Source: Lentzea flava
GTDB taxonomy: Bacteria; Actinomycetota; Actinomycetes; Mycobacteriales; Pseudonocardiaceae
Direction: 5' to 3'
Assembly: GCF_014648475.1 (NCBI RefSeq)
Contig: NZ_BMRE01000009.1
Location: 124,001-188,000, forward strand
DNA: 64,000 nt
A model generated the notes under the pieces. It saw only the letters and a program-made list of their open reading frames with translations, had not been told where the DNA came from and did not search any database. The translations under genes were made by a program, and so were the position numbers. This document shows positions 8,047-15,067 of this stretch, one piece after another; the first letter of the stretch is position 1, and each line of letters begins with the position of its first letter.

Positions 8047-8469
8047 TCAGGCAGCCGGCAGGTTCAGCGGGCTGACCTTCGTGTACGCCCGGCGCAGCCA
8101 GTTGTGCAACGGGTGGATCGTCACGCCGTCCGGGCCGCGCACGATGACCTCTTCGAGGCACCAGTGCGGGCTGTCGCCCTTGTTGTCGAACGCGATCGCG
8201 ACCGACGTGATCGGGCCGAGGTCGGTCAGCGTGAAGTTGTACGTGTCGGTCCGGCCCCGCTCGCGGTCGTCGCCGGGGTTGTCGAGGTTGATCCAGCCGC
8301 TGCCGTTCAGCCGCACCTCGACTCTCGCGTCGGTGCCCGCGTCCTCGACGTTGCAGGTCCGGACCTCGATGTTGTACTGCGCCGGCGCGGCCTGTGCGGT
8401 CGCCATGCCCATGGTGGCGGCGAGCGCGGCGGCCGAGATGCCGACGATCGCGCGAGCTGAGTTCCTCAT
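8047..8469 (-). CDS. Secreted PLAT/LH2-like small protein
   Basis: 140 residues with a clear signal peptide (IVGISAAALAATMGMATAQA). The mature part (~28-125) shows the rhythm of a PLAT/LH2 beta-sandwich: an N-terminal strand, GTDARVEVRLNG, a charged turn (DDRERGRTDTYNF), DLGPITSVAIAFDN, and WCLEEVIVRGPDG. PLAT domains bind lipids or proteins, often tethering enzymes to membranes. Here it stands alone. Two cysteines (in RTCNVE and HWCLEE) could form a disulfide. AGGGG lies 8 nt before the ATG. The assignment is by pattern only; the physiological partner is unknown. Confidence 0.75.
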   Translation of the reverse strand: MRNSARAIVGISAAALAATMGMATAQAAPAQYNIEVRTCNVEDAGTDARVEVRLNGSGWINLDNPGDDRERGRTDTYNFTLTDLGPITSVAIAFDNKGDSPHWCLEEVIVRGPDGVTIHPLHNWLRRAYTKVSPLNLPAA

Positions 8470-8560
8470 GCTCGGTTCCCCTCTGTGTTGTTCTGCGGTG
8501 CGAGGGGAAAGGTGTCAGCGGGCGGTTGCACGACTGTGTGGCGATGATGAAATCAGCTGG

Positions 8561-9046
8561 TCAGGACGCCTGGAGGGGTCGGGCCCACAGCTGGCCGATG
8601 ACGTCGTGGCCGAAGCTGTGCTGAGGGGTTTTCTCGATCAGTTCGAATCCGTGCGCCTCATAGATTTTCCGGGCTGACGTGAGGCCGTCGACCGTCCACA
8701 AGACCATGCGCTCGTAACCGGCGTCGCGCGCGAACTTCACGCACGTGTCGACGAGCTGGTTGCCCGCGCCGTGGCCGCGGGCCTTCGGGTGCACGAGCAG
8801 GACGCGGAGCTTCGCCGTCGTGTCGTCTTCTCGCATGCAGAACACGCAGCCGACGCGTTCGCCGTCGAGCTCGGCGATCCAGGCGGCTTCGCGGGTGTCG
8901 TCGTGGTCCGCCGCGTAGTCGCCGACGATCTTGGCGACCAGGGCTTCGAACGAGGCGTCCCAGTTGTGCTCGGCGGCGTAGAGCTCGCCGTGCGCCTGGA
9001 CGACCCAGCCCAGGTCGCCGGGCCGGCCGAGAGGGCGGATCAGCAT
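8561..9046 (-). CDS. GNAT-family N-acetyltransferase
   Basis: 161 residues. It should transfer an acetyl group from acetyl-CoA to an amine. The acetyl-CoA pyrophosphate loop is ARGHGAGNQLVD near residue 95, preceded by the LRVLLVHPKA strand and followed by the C-terminal YEAHGFELIE typical of the fold. GGAGG sits 4-5 nt before the ATG. It is divergent from a TetR gene, with a 20-bp imperfect palindrome between them, so the TetR protein probably controls it. The substrate is unknown. Confidence 0.88.
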   Translation of the reverse strand: MLIRPLGRPGDLGWVVQAHGELYAAEHNWDASFEALVAKIVGDYAADHDDTREAAWIAELDGERVGCVFCMREDDTTAKLRVLLVHPKARGHGAGNQLVDTCVKFARDAGYERMVLWTVDGLTSARKIYEAHGFELIEKTPQHSFGHDVIGQLWARPLQAS

Positions 9047-9055
9047 GACACCTCC

Positions 9056-9075
9056 ACTGACACGACTGTTTCAGT
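9056..9075. promoter_or_regulatory. 20-bp imperfect palindrome, candidate TetR operator
   Basis: ACTGACACGACTGTTTCAGT matches its own reverse complement at 14 of 20 positions, with perfect 5-bp outer arms. It lies in the 47-bp gap between the divergent GNAT and TetR genes. Confidence 0.45.
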
Positions 9076-9093
9076 AATGCGAAGATAGCGCCC

Positions 9094-9612
9094 ATGCCGT
9101 CCGCGCGCGAGACCGAACTGCTCGAAGCCGCCTACCGGTACGTGCTCACGCACGGGCTGGCGGACGTGTCGTTGCGCCCGCTGGCGGCGGCCATCGGGTC
9201 GAGCACGCGGGTGCTGCTCTACCTGTTCGGCAGCAAGGACGGGCTGGTCAGGGCGTTGCTGGCGCGGGCTCGTGCGGACGAGCTGGCGTTGCTCGCCGAC
9301 ATCGGCACCGGGCCCGGGGTCGTGACGCGGCTGTGGGAGTGGCTGTCCGCGCCGGCGCATCGGCCGTTGCTGACGTTGTGGCTGGAGGCCTACGCGCGCT
9401 CTCTTGTGGAGCCGGAAGGGCCGTGGGCGGGTTTTGCGCGCGCGACCGTTGAGGACTGGCTGGAGGTCCTCAAGGCTTCGCAGCCGGTGGACGTGCGTGA
9501 CACCCCGGAAGGGCTGGCGAATCGGACGCGGGAGCTCGCGTTGTTGCGGGGTGCGCTGCTGGATCTGCTCGCGACGGGAGACGTGGAACGGGTCAGCGCT
9601 GCACTGGGGTGA
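9094..9612 (+). CDS. TetR-family transcriptional regulator
   Basis: 172 residues. The N-terminal TetR helix-turn-helix is visible: LLEAAYRYVLTHGLADVSLRPLAAAIGSSTRVLLYLFGSKDGLV (residues ~8-51, in pieces), with the recognition helix around SSTRVLLYLFGSK. The ligand domain follows. It is divergent from the GNAT gene 47 bp away and convergent with a second GNAT gene, whose 3' end it overlaps by 20 bp. It probably represses itself and the divergent acetyltransferase. The effector is unknown. Confidence 0.88.
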   Translation: MPSARETELLEAAYRYVLTHGLADVSLRPLAAAIGSSTRVLLYLFGSKDGLVRALLARARADELALLADIGTGPGVVTRLWEWLSAPAHRPLLTLWLEAYARSLVEPEGPWAGFARATVEDWLEVLKASQPVDVRDTPEGLANRTRELALLRGALLDLLATGDVERVSAALG

Positions 9613-10036
9613 AGCCGAGCCTGGCGAGGAGGCGTTCCGAGGGCGTGTTGCCGTCGGTGACGCCGGCGAGGACGGGCGCGTCGAGGGCGCGCAGCGATGC
9701 CGCGACCACGGCGGTGCCGAGGCCGCGGCCCTTCCACTCCGGATGCGTGATGACGTAGGCGAGCCAGAAGTCGTCGCCGTTGCGGGAGATCAGGGAGGCG
9801 GCGACGATTCCGTCCTCGTCCGCGACGAAGCTCGCGTGCGGCACGGCGGTGGGCCGCCAGCCCGCGATCTCGACGGCGCCGTCGCTGTTGCCGCCGAGGT
9901 GTTCGTCGATGGTGCCCGCGTAGGCGCGTTCCATGAGATCGGCGAGAGCGGCGTCGTCCTCGTCGTTGACGGGACGGAGGTTGTGTCGCAGGCCGGGCAC
10001 GGGGCCTGGCTCACGGCGATACACGGTCCGGTTCAC
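9593..10036 (-). CDS. GNAT-family N-acetyltransferase
   Basis: 147 residues when started at the GTG at 10036, which overlaps the stop of the upstream DUF1579-like gene as GTGA and so is probably translationally coupled. The acetyl-CoA loop is EWKGRGLGTAVVAASLRAL (~95-113), preceded by FWLAYVITHP and followed by NTPSERLLARLGFTPVQR. The overlap with the TetR gene on the other strand is 20 bp. The substrate is unknown; the pairing with a small beta-barrel protein gives no obvious clue. Confidence 0.87.
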   Translation of the reverse strand: MNRTVYRREPGPVPGLRHNLRPVNDEDDAALADLMERAYAGTIDEHLGGNSDGAVEIAGWRPTAVPHASFVADEDGIVAASLISRNGDDFWLAYVITHPEWKGRGLGTAVVAASLRALDAPVLAGVTDGNTPSERLLARLGFTPVQR

Positions 10037-10578
10037 CTGTTCAGTGTCGTGGTTTCGCGTCGAGCTTGGAACCGTTGGCGCACAAAGGGCTCGTTCGCAC
10101 CGGGCGACGTTTCCTCCGCTCGCCACGAGAAGCTGTCGGCGGTGAGCTCCGAGAAAATCCAGCGCAGCCGCGTGCCGTTCTTGTCGCCTTCGAGGGCGAA
10201 GCCGTCCTCGGTCGGCCTGCCGACGAACGGGATCACCCAGCCGCGGCCGGGGCCGAGCCAGGTCGACCGGAACGCGCCGAGCTGCGGGTCGTAGAACCGC
10301 AGGCTCATGCCCCATTCGCCGTCCGCGTCGGTGCGGCTCGCGCGTGCCGGGCTGATCCACACGTCGGTGAGCGCGCGTCCGTCCAGCGCCCAGCCGAAGT
10401 GCCACTCGCCGTCGGTGGTGTGGACGGTGCCGTCCTCGCTGAAGTTCTGCACCACCAACGACCAGCTGCCGATCAACGGCTCGAACACGGCCAGGTGCTC
10501 GGCGAGTTCGGGGCGGGGACCTGCCGCCGTGAACACACTCGCGATCCGCTCGGAGACGTCCATGCCGCCAGGATCCAT
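10033..10578 (-). CDS. DUF1579-like small beta-barrel protein
   Basis: About 181 residues, without signal peptide or transmembrane helices. The core runs HLAVFEPLIGSWSLVV, TTDGEWHFGWALDGRALTDVW, WGMSLRFYDPQLGAFRSTWLG and FALEGDKNGTRLRWIFSE. This alternating Trp-rich strand pattern resembles DUF1579/lipocalin-like barrels that bind small ligands or haem. Two starts are possible, ATG at 10578 and ATG at 10563. The first sits 5 nt after a TACTGT box on the same strand inside the MarR operator, so the gene is likely under MarR control. It is the first gene of a two-gene operon with the GNAT gene. Confidence 0.75.
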   Translation of the reverse strand: MDPGGMDVSERIASVFTAAGPRPELAEHLAVFEPLIGSWSLVVQNFSEDGTVHTTDGEWHFGWALDGRALTDVWISPARASRTDADGEWGMSLRFYDPQLGAFRSTWLGPGRGWVIPFVGRPTEDGFALEGDKNGTRLRWIFSELTADSFSWRAEETSPGANEPFVRQRFQARRETTTLNR

Positions 10579-10581
10579 AAA

Positions 10582-10597
10582 TGACAGTATGCTGTCA
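10582..10597. promoter_or_regulatory. Perfect palindrome TGACAG-N4-CTGTCA, candidate MarR operator over divergent -10 boxes
   Basis: TGACAG (10582-10587) and CTGTCA (10592-10597) are perfect inverted repeats. The + strand -10 TATGCT (10588-10593, 7 nt before the MarR ATG) and the - strand TACTGT (10589-10584, 5 nt before the DUF1579-like ATG) both lie inside it. Binding would block both promoters. Confidence 0.65.
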
Positions 10598-10600
10598 AAC

Positions 10601-11038
10601 ATGGCTGACCTGGTGACCGACTACCGGCTCCTCATCGCCGAGGTGTACGAACTCGCTGGGCTGAGCCGGCGGATCAGCGAACGGGAGGCCGCCGAGAACG
10701 GCACGACCGTCGCGCGCTGGCACATCCTGAGCGTGGTGTCCGAGGAACCGCTGACGGTTCCCGCGATCGGGCGCAGGCTCGGGCTCGTCCGGCAAGCGGT
10801 GCAGCGGGTGGCCGACGACCTGGTCGAGGCCGGGCAGCTGCGGGTCGAGCCGAATCCGGCGCACCGGCGGTCGATGCTGTACGCGATCACTCCCGAGGGC
10901 GTACGCGTGCTGGAGCGGTTGTGGGCCGCGAGTGAACCTCGGCGGCTCGACACGCTCGCCGGCAGTGGGGTGACGGCAGAAGACCTGCGGCACGCCCGCA
11001 CGACACTGCGCCACCTGATCGACGCGCTGACACACTAG
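10601..11038 (+). CDS. MarR-family transcriptional regulator
   Basis: 145 residues. It has the winged-helix core of the family: ARWHILSVVSEEPLTVPAIGRRLGLVRQAVQRVADDLVEAG (~43-83, in pieces) and the wing LRVEPNPAHRRSMLYAITPEG. The ATG at 10601 was chosen because the -10 TATGCT lies 7 nt upstream and the longer frame would cross the divergent gene. It probably represses itself and the divergent DUF1579-like/GNAT pair through the palindrome at 10582-10597. The short-chain oxidoreductase gene 5 bp downstream on the same strand is likely co-transcribed. Confidence 0.9.
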   Translation: MADLVTDYRLLIAEVYELAGLSRRISEREAAENGTTVARWHILSVVSEEPLTVPAIGRRLGLVRQAVQRVADDLVEAGQLRVEPNPAHRRSMLYAITPEGVRVLERLWAASEPRRLDTLAGSGVTAEDLRHARTTLRHLIDALTH

Positions 11039-11042
11039 TGGC

Positions 11043-11681
11043 GTGAAGATCGTGGTGTTCGGCGCGTCCGGCATGGTGGGTCAGGGTGCGCTCAGGGAAT
11101 GTCTGCTCGACCCCGAGGTGGACTCGGTGGTGACGGTCGGGCGGTCCCCGATGGACGTGACCGACGCCAAGCACCGGCACGTCGTGCACGCCGACTTCGG
11201 TGACCTGTCGCCGGTCGCCGGTGAGCTGGCCGGTGCCGACGCGTGCTTCTACTGCATGGGCGTCACGTCGGCCGGTCTGTCCGAGGACGAGTACACGCCC
11301 GTGACGCACGACTACGCGCTGGAGGCCGCACGTGTCGTCGGTGGCACGTACGTGTACGTGTCCGGCGAGGGTGCGAACGCCGAGAGCAGTACGATGTGGG
11401 CGCGCGTGAAGGGCCGGACCGAGAACGAGCTGCTGGCGCTGGACCGGCCCGTCCACGTCGTGCGGCCCGGGTTCATCCAGCCGCGGCACGGGATCACGTC
11501 GCGGACCCGCATCTACCGCTACCTCTACTCGTGGTCGTCGTGGCTCTTCCCGCTGCTGCGGCGGGTCGCACCCCAGTACGTCACGAGCACCGAGGCTCTC
11601 GGCCGCGCGATGGTCGCGCTGGCCAAGGGTGCTCCGGCTCCGAAGCTGCTGCGCAGCGACGACGTCAACCGGCTGGCTTGA
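11043..11681 (+). CDS. NAD(P)-binding Rossmann-fold protein (HTATIP2/atypical SDR-like)
   Basis: 212 residues. It begins directly with the nucleotide-binding strand and loop VVFGASGMVGQGALRECL (GxxGxxG). Later segments include ADACFYCMGVTSAG, TYVYVSGEGA and VHVVRPGFIQP, which matches atypical short-chain dehydrogenases of the NmrA/HTATIP2 type. The catalytic YxxxK is not clearly conserved, so it may be a redox sensor or an epimerase-like protein rather than a classical dehydrogenase. It follows the MarR gene by 4 bp and overlaps the convergent isochorismatase gene by 17 bp. Confidence 0.82.
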   Translation: MKIVVFGASGMVGQGALRECLLDPEVDSVVTVGRSPMDVTDAKHRHVVHADFGDLSPVAGELAGADACFYCMGVTSAGLSEDEYTPVTHDYALEAARVVGGTYVYVSGEGANAESSTMWARVKGRTENELLALDRPVHVVRPGFIQPRHGITSRTRIYRYLYSWSSWLFPLLRRVAPQYVTSTEALGRAMVALAKGAPAPKLLRSDDVNRLA

Positions 11682-12225
11682 ACGCCTCCTCGGTCGTCAC
11701 GACGCCCGCCGTGCGGCCCGGCGCGGTGTGGTTCTCCCAGTAGAGGTTGGTGTGCGCGATGACCTTGTCCGGCGTGGGCGCGCCCCACTCGGACAGGTCC
11801 TCGGTGGTGTGCGCGTCGCTCACGAGCAGCGCGTCGTAGCCCCGGACGATCGCGCCGTGCAGGGTCGAGCGGATGCACTCGTCGGTCTGCGCGCCGGAGA
11901 CCACGAGGCTGCCGATTCCCTTGCCCGCCAGCACTTCCTCGAGGTCGGTGCCCTCGAACGAGTCGGCGTACGTCTTGTGCACCACCGGTTCGCCCTCGGC
12001 GAGCTTGAGCTCCGGCACGAACTGCCAGCCGTCGGAGCCCTTGGGCAGGTGCTCGGGGTTGCTGTGCTGCACCCACACGACCTCGACGCCGGCCGCGCGC
12101 GCCTTGTCGACGAGCGTGGCGACGTTGGCCACGACCTCGTCGCGGTTGTGGGCGTGGTTGACCACGCCGTTCTGGACGTCGATCACGAGCAGTGCGGTGT
12201 TGGGGCGGTTCGGCAGAGTCGTCAC
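11665..12225 (-). CDS. Isochorismatase-family cysteine hydrolase
   Basis: 186 residues. The catalytic triad of the family is visible: Asp in ALLVIDVQNG, Lys in VVHKTYADSF, and the nucleophilic Cys in GAQTDECIRSTLHGA. Such enzymes hydrolyse amides or ethers (nicotinamidase, isochorismate or N-carbamoyl substrates); this one is not assignable further. The GTG at 12225 was preferred because TAGTGT lies exactly 7 nt upstream. A second, distinct member of the family lies 1 kb away. The 3' end overlaps the SDR-like gene by 17 bp. Confidence 0.88.
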   Translation of the reverse strand: MTTLPNRPNTALLVIDVQNGVVNHAHNRDEVVANVATLVDKARAAGVEVVWVQHSNPEHLPKGSDGWQFVPELKLAEGEPVVHKTYADSFEGTDLEEVLAGKGIGSLVVSGAQTDECIRSTLHGAIVRGYDALLVSDAHTTEDLSEWGAPTPDKVIAHTNLYWENHTAPGRTAGVVTTEEAFKPAG

Positions 12226-12232
12226 GTGGGTC

Positions 12233-12238
12233 ACACTA
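12233..12238 (-). promoter_or_regulatory. -10 box TAGTGT of leaderless isochorismatase-family transcript
   Basis: On the minus strand TAGTGT is followed by 7 nt and the GTG start. It is the same hexamer as at the sirtuin and mshC genes. Confidence 0.5.
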
Positions 12239-12258
12239 TGCCGGGGGTCTGACAATTT

Positions 12259-13161
12259 TCAGCGCGAGCGCAGGCGCCGCAGCATGCGGGCGTCCTCAAA
12301 GCCGACGTTGCGCGCCGCGGTCTCGACGGTGGCGCCCTGCCCGATGAGGTGTTCGGCCCGTTCGACGCGCAACGCCTGCTGGTACTTCAACGGTGTCATG
12401 CCCGTCGCTTTGCCGAACAACCGCGTGACCGTCCGTTCGCTGCACCCGGCGACGGTGGCCAGCTCCGTGAGCGACAGGCGGTCGGTGAGGCGTGACTCGA
12501 TGACGTCCTGAATGCGGTGCACGGTCTCGTTGACGTGCGAGCGGTGTCGCAGCAGCACGCTCGCCTGCTGGTCGTCGCCGTTCCTGCGCGCGTAGACGAC
12601 CATCGTGCGCGCGATGCTGGCGGCGGTGGCGGGTCCGTGCCTTGTCGCGACCAGGTTCAACGCCAGGTCGATGCCGCTCGCGATGCCCGCCGACGTCACG
12701 ATCCGATCGTCCTCTACGAACAGAACGTCTCTGACGACCCGTGCGCGCGGGTAGCGCCGTTCGAGCTCGTCCTGCAGTTCGTGGTGCGTGGTGCAACGGC
12801 GGCCATCGAGCAGACCGGCGCGACCGAGTGCATCGGCTCCGGCGCACACACTCGCCACCGTGCCGCCGCCTTCGTGGTGCTGCCGCAGCCACGCGAGTGC
12901 CCGGCCGCTCAGCGGTCCGGTCCCGGCGAGCGCCGGCGACCGCCACCCCGGCACGAACACCAGGTCCTGCGGCGTCAGCGACGGCAACTCGGCCGTGGTG
13001 CCCAGCGGCACGCCCTGGTGGCTGGGCACCGAGTCCGAGTCGCCCACGTACTCCAGCGCGTACCCGCCCACGAGGTCGGCCGCGCTGGAGAACACCTGCG
13101 CCGGCCCCGCGAGGTCGAGCAGGTGCACTCCCGGCACGAGCAGAAAGACGACTCTGGTCAC
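12259..13161 (-). CDS. GlxA-family regulator: DJ-1/PfpI domain plus AraC-type HTH
   Basis: 300 residues. Residues ~1-170 are a DJ-1/PfpI (class I glutamine amidotransferase-like) domain with the nucleophile-elbow cysteine in ASVCAGADALGRAGLL. Residues ~205-300 carry an AraC HTH pair: LSLTELATVAGCSERTVTRLF and VETAARNVGFEDARMLRRL. The GTG start overlaps the stop of the upstream isochorismatase-family gene (GTGA), so the two are co-translated. GlxA-type regulators are commonly paired with cysteine hydrolases and sense small nitrogenous metabolites through the DJ-1 domain (family knowledge). The ligand here is unknown. Confidence 0.92.
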   Translation of the reverse strand: MTRVVFLLVPGVHLLDLAGPAQVFSSAADLVGGYALEYVGDSDSVPSHQGVPLGTTAELPSLTPQDLVFVPGWRSPALAGTGPLSGRALAWLRQHHEGGGTVASVCAGADALGRAGLLDGRRCTTHHELQDELERRYPRARVVRDVLFVEDDRIVTSAGIASGIDLALNLVATRHGPATAASIARTMVVYARRNGDDQQASVLLRHRSHVNETVHRIQDVIESRLTDRLSLTELATVAGCSERTVTRLFGKATGMTPLKYQQALRVERAEHLIGQGATVETAARNVGFEDARMLRRLRSR

Positions 13162-13706
13162 GATCCGGTCAGCGTAGCGACATCCGAGATCCGCGCGAAC
13201 CGGCCCGCCAGCACGTACTCGGTCCGCTCGATGATCTCCTCGACGCCGAACACCTTCCCGGTCCTCCAGTGCGGCAGCGGCATGGTCGCGGTCGCGTCCG
13301 TCACGAACGTCATGTCGAACCCGAGGTCCGACCCGATCCGCGTCGTCGTCTCGCAGCACTGCTCGGTCCGGATGCCGCTGATCAGCAGCTCCCTGACGCC
13401 GTGCAGGGTGAGCGTCTGCTGCAGGTTCGTGGTGGTGAACGCGTTGTGCGCCGTCTTGGTGAGGACGGGCTCGTCGTCGAGCGGCTTGAGGCCGTCGATC
13501 AGGCGCACGTGGCCCAGGGCGGGGTCGAACACGTCGCCGCTGCCGGGCTCGGAGTGCAGCACCCACACCACGAGGTCACCGGCGTCCCTGGTCATGTCGA
13601 CCAGCTGGTTCACCTTGCCCGCGATGTCCGGGTCGGACACTTCGGCCCAGTTGGCCCGCTGGCGGAACGACTCCTGCACGTCGATGACGATCAATGCTCG
13701 CTTCAT
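13158..13706 (-). CDS. Isochorismatase-family cysteine hydrolase
   Basis: 182 residues. Triad: Asp in ALIVIDVQESF, Lys in PVLTKTAHNAFTTT, Cys in SGIRTEQCCETTTR. A second cysteine follows the nucleophile directly (QCCE). It is the first gene of a two-gene operon with the GlxA-type regulator, which may respond to its substrate or product. It is only distantly similar to the 11665-12225 hydrolase, so the pair is not a recent duplication. Confidence 0.88.
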   Translation of the reverse strand: MKRALIVIDVQESFRQRANWAEVSDPDIAGKVNQLVDMTRDAGDLVVWVLHSEPGSGDVFDPALGHVRLIDGLKPLDDEPVLTKTAHNAFTTTNLQQTLTLHGVRELLISGIRTEQCCETTTRIGSDLGFDMTFVTDATATMPLPHWRTGKVFGVEEIIERTEYVLAGRFARISDVATLTGS

Positions 13707-13796
13707 GACCTCAAGCCTCGTCGTCCCGCCGTGGTCGAGACAGGCACTGCCCGGCCGTCATGCGGACGGATCTGGTCACCGTGCGAAGATCATGAC

Positions 13797-14702
13797 GTGG
13801 ACTTACGCGTGCTGGCGGGCGACCCCGCGAACCCGGAGCTGGGCGCCGAGGTGACGGTCTCGGTGGGGCAGGAGAGCCTCGACGGGTACGCCGTGCCGTT
13901 CGTGCGCGTGACGAAGGGCGAAGTGCGCAGGATCCTCGTGGGACACGCACGCACCGACGGCCACCACATCGACGTGGTGGCACGGGCGGCCTGGGCCGAG
14001 AACGGCGGCTGGCACCGCGAATCGTGGCCCGGCGACGGCGTGGCCGAGCTGCTGAAGAACCCGGCCCACCCGATCCCCGGCGACGGCACGAGGGCCGAGG
14101 TGGTGGCGAAGGCCATCGCCGAGGGGTCCCGGAACACCGTCGCGGAACTGCGAGGTCTGCGCTACGAGATGGAACGGCAGGTCGCGGACCTGTTGGCACA
14201 GCGCAGGAACACCGCGCTGCGGATGGTGATGGCCCAGCTCGTCGAGCTGTCGATCGCGGTCAGCCGCGCCCGCGACCAGGCCCGCGACACGCTGCGCGAG
14301 GTCAGGATCCCCGGCGTGGTCCGGCACTGCGAGGCCATGGACGCCGAGCTCGGCGACGAGGTCACCCGGCTGCAGTCGTTGCTGAGCAGCGTGTCGACGT
14401 TCGCCGTCGCGCAGGAAGGCGAGGCGCAGCAACGGTTCAACATGCTCGCCGCCGCGGCCGCCGCCGGACTCGGTCTGCCCGCGCTGATCCTGTCGCTCTA
14501 CGGCGCGGACGACTACCTGCCGTTCACCTGGGACAAGGCGTGGCGTGCGCTGGCCCCGATCGCGTTCGCCCTGACGCTGGCCGCGGGAGTCATCCTCTGG
14601 CGCATGCCCGGCCGCACCACCGCGAAGCACCACCTGGCAGCGCTCGGGCTCATCGCCGGGCTGATCGGCGTGCTGCTGATCGCGGGCTTCCTCGCGCCCT
14701 AG
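13797..14702 (+). CDS. CorA-like membrane protein with altered signature loop
   Basis: 301 residues. A soluble N-terminal alpha/beta part (~1-110) is followed by long helices (~115-215) and a hydrophobic C-terminal third with three segments: MLAAAAAAGLGLPALILSLYG, LAPIAFALTLAAGVILW and LAALGLIAGLIGVLLIAGFLA. The order of long coiled helix, hydrophobic helix ending in a YG-x-x loop, and further helix recalls CorA-type channels. However, the invariant YGMN loop reads YGAD, and a third helix is predicted. Mg2+ transport therefore cannot be assumed. The GTG start at 13797 gives the shortest sensible N-terminus. It shares its final CTAG with the convergent DUF2203 gene. Confidence 0.7.
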   Translation: MDLRVLAGDPANPELGAEVTVSVGQESLDGYAVPFVRVTKGEVRRILVGHARTDGHHIDVVARAAWAENGGWHRESWPGDGVAELLKNPAHPIPGDGTRAEVVAKAIAEGSRNTVAELRGLRYEMERQVADLLAQRRNTALRMVMAQLVELSIAVSRARDQARDTLREVRIPGVVRHCEAMDAELGDEVTRLQSLLSSVSTFAVAQEGEAQQRFNMLAAAAAAGLGLPALILSLYGADDYLPFTWDKAWRALAPIAFALTLAAGVILWRMPGRTTAKHHLAALGLIAGLIGVLLIAGFLAP

Positions 14703-15040
14703 AGCGGCCGGCGGCCCGCGAACCCCACGTCGGCGCGGTGGTACCACCCCAGCGTCCGGTCGCCCTCCAGCCAGCACAACAGGACCGGCACACCGTCGCG
14801 TTCCGACGGGAAGTCGACCAGCAGCGGCGCGAAGCCCTTCAGCTCCGCCCCGGTCTGCTGCACGGCCTCCAGCAGCTCGTCCAGCCGTGCCTGCGCGGCC
14901 TTGAACTCCGGCAGCCCGCCCAGCGACGACGAGCCGGCGGCCAGCTCGGCGGCGTCGGCGCGCAGCCGCACGATCTCGTCCAGCACCGGCAACAACCGGG
15001 CCAGCTCGGCCTGGGCTTCGTCGAGGGTGAACAGTCCCAC
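14699..15040 (-). CDS. DUF2203 family protein
   Basis: 113 residues. It starts GLFTLDEAQAELARLLPVLD, continues with two amphipathic helices, and ends LKGFAPLLVDFPSERD, VLLCWLEGDRTLGWYHRADVGFAGRRPL. The helical hairpin, VDFPS, LCW and final H-x-x-x-x-GFAGR-PL pattern define DUF2203, whose function is unknown. The GTG at 15040 is the natural family start. The gene is divergent from an aldo/keto reductase, 27 bp away. Confidence 0.85.
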   Translation of the reverse strand: MGLFTLDEAQAELARLLPVLDEIVRLRADAAELAAGSSSLGGLPEFKAAQARLDELLEAVQQTGAELKGFAPLLVDFPSERDGVPVLLCWLEGDRTLGWYHRADVGFAGRRPL

Positions 15041-15067
15041 GACACCAAGGCTGGCACAGTGGACGGA

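Noticed and set aside
12246-12260. GGTCTGACAATTTTC, identical to 41036-41050
   Set aside because: A 15-bp match within 64 kb is expected a few times by chance. It lies at the end of one gene and in the promoter of another, so a shared operator is not supported.
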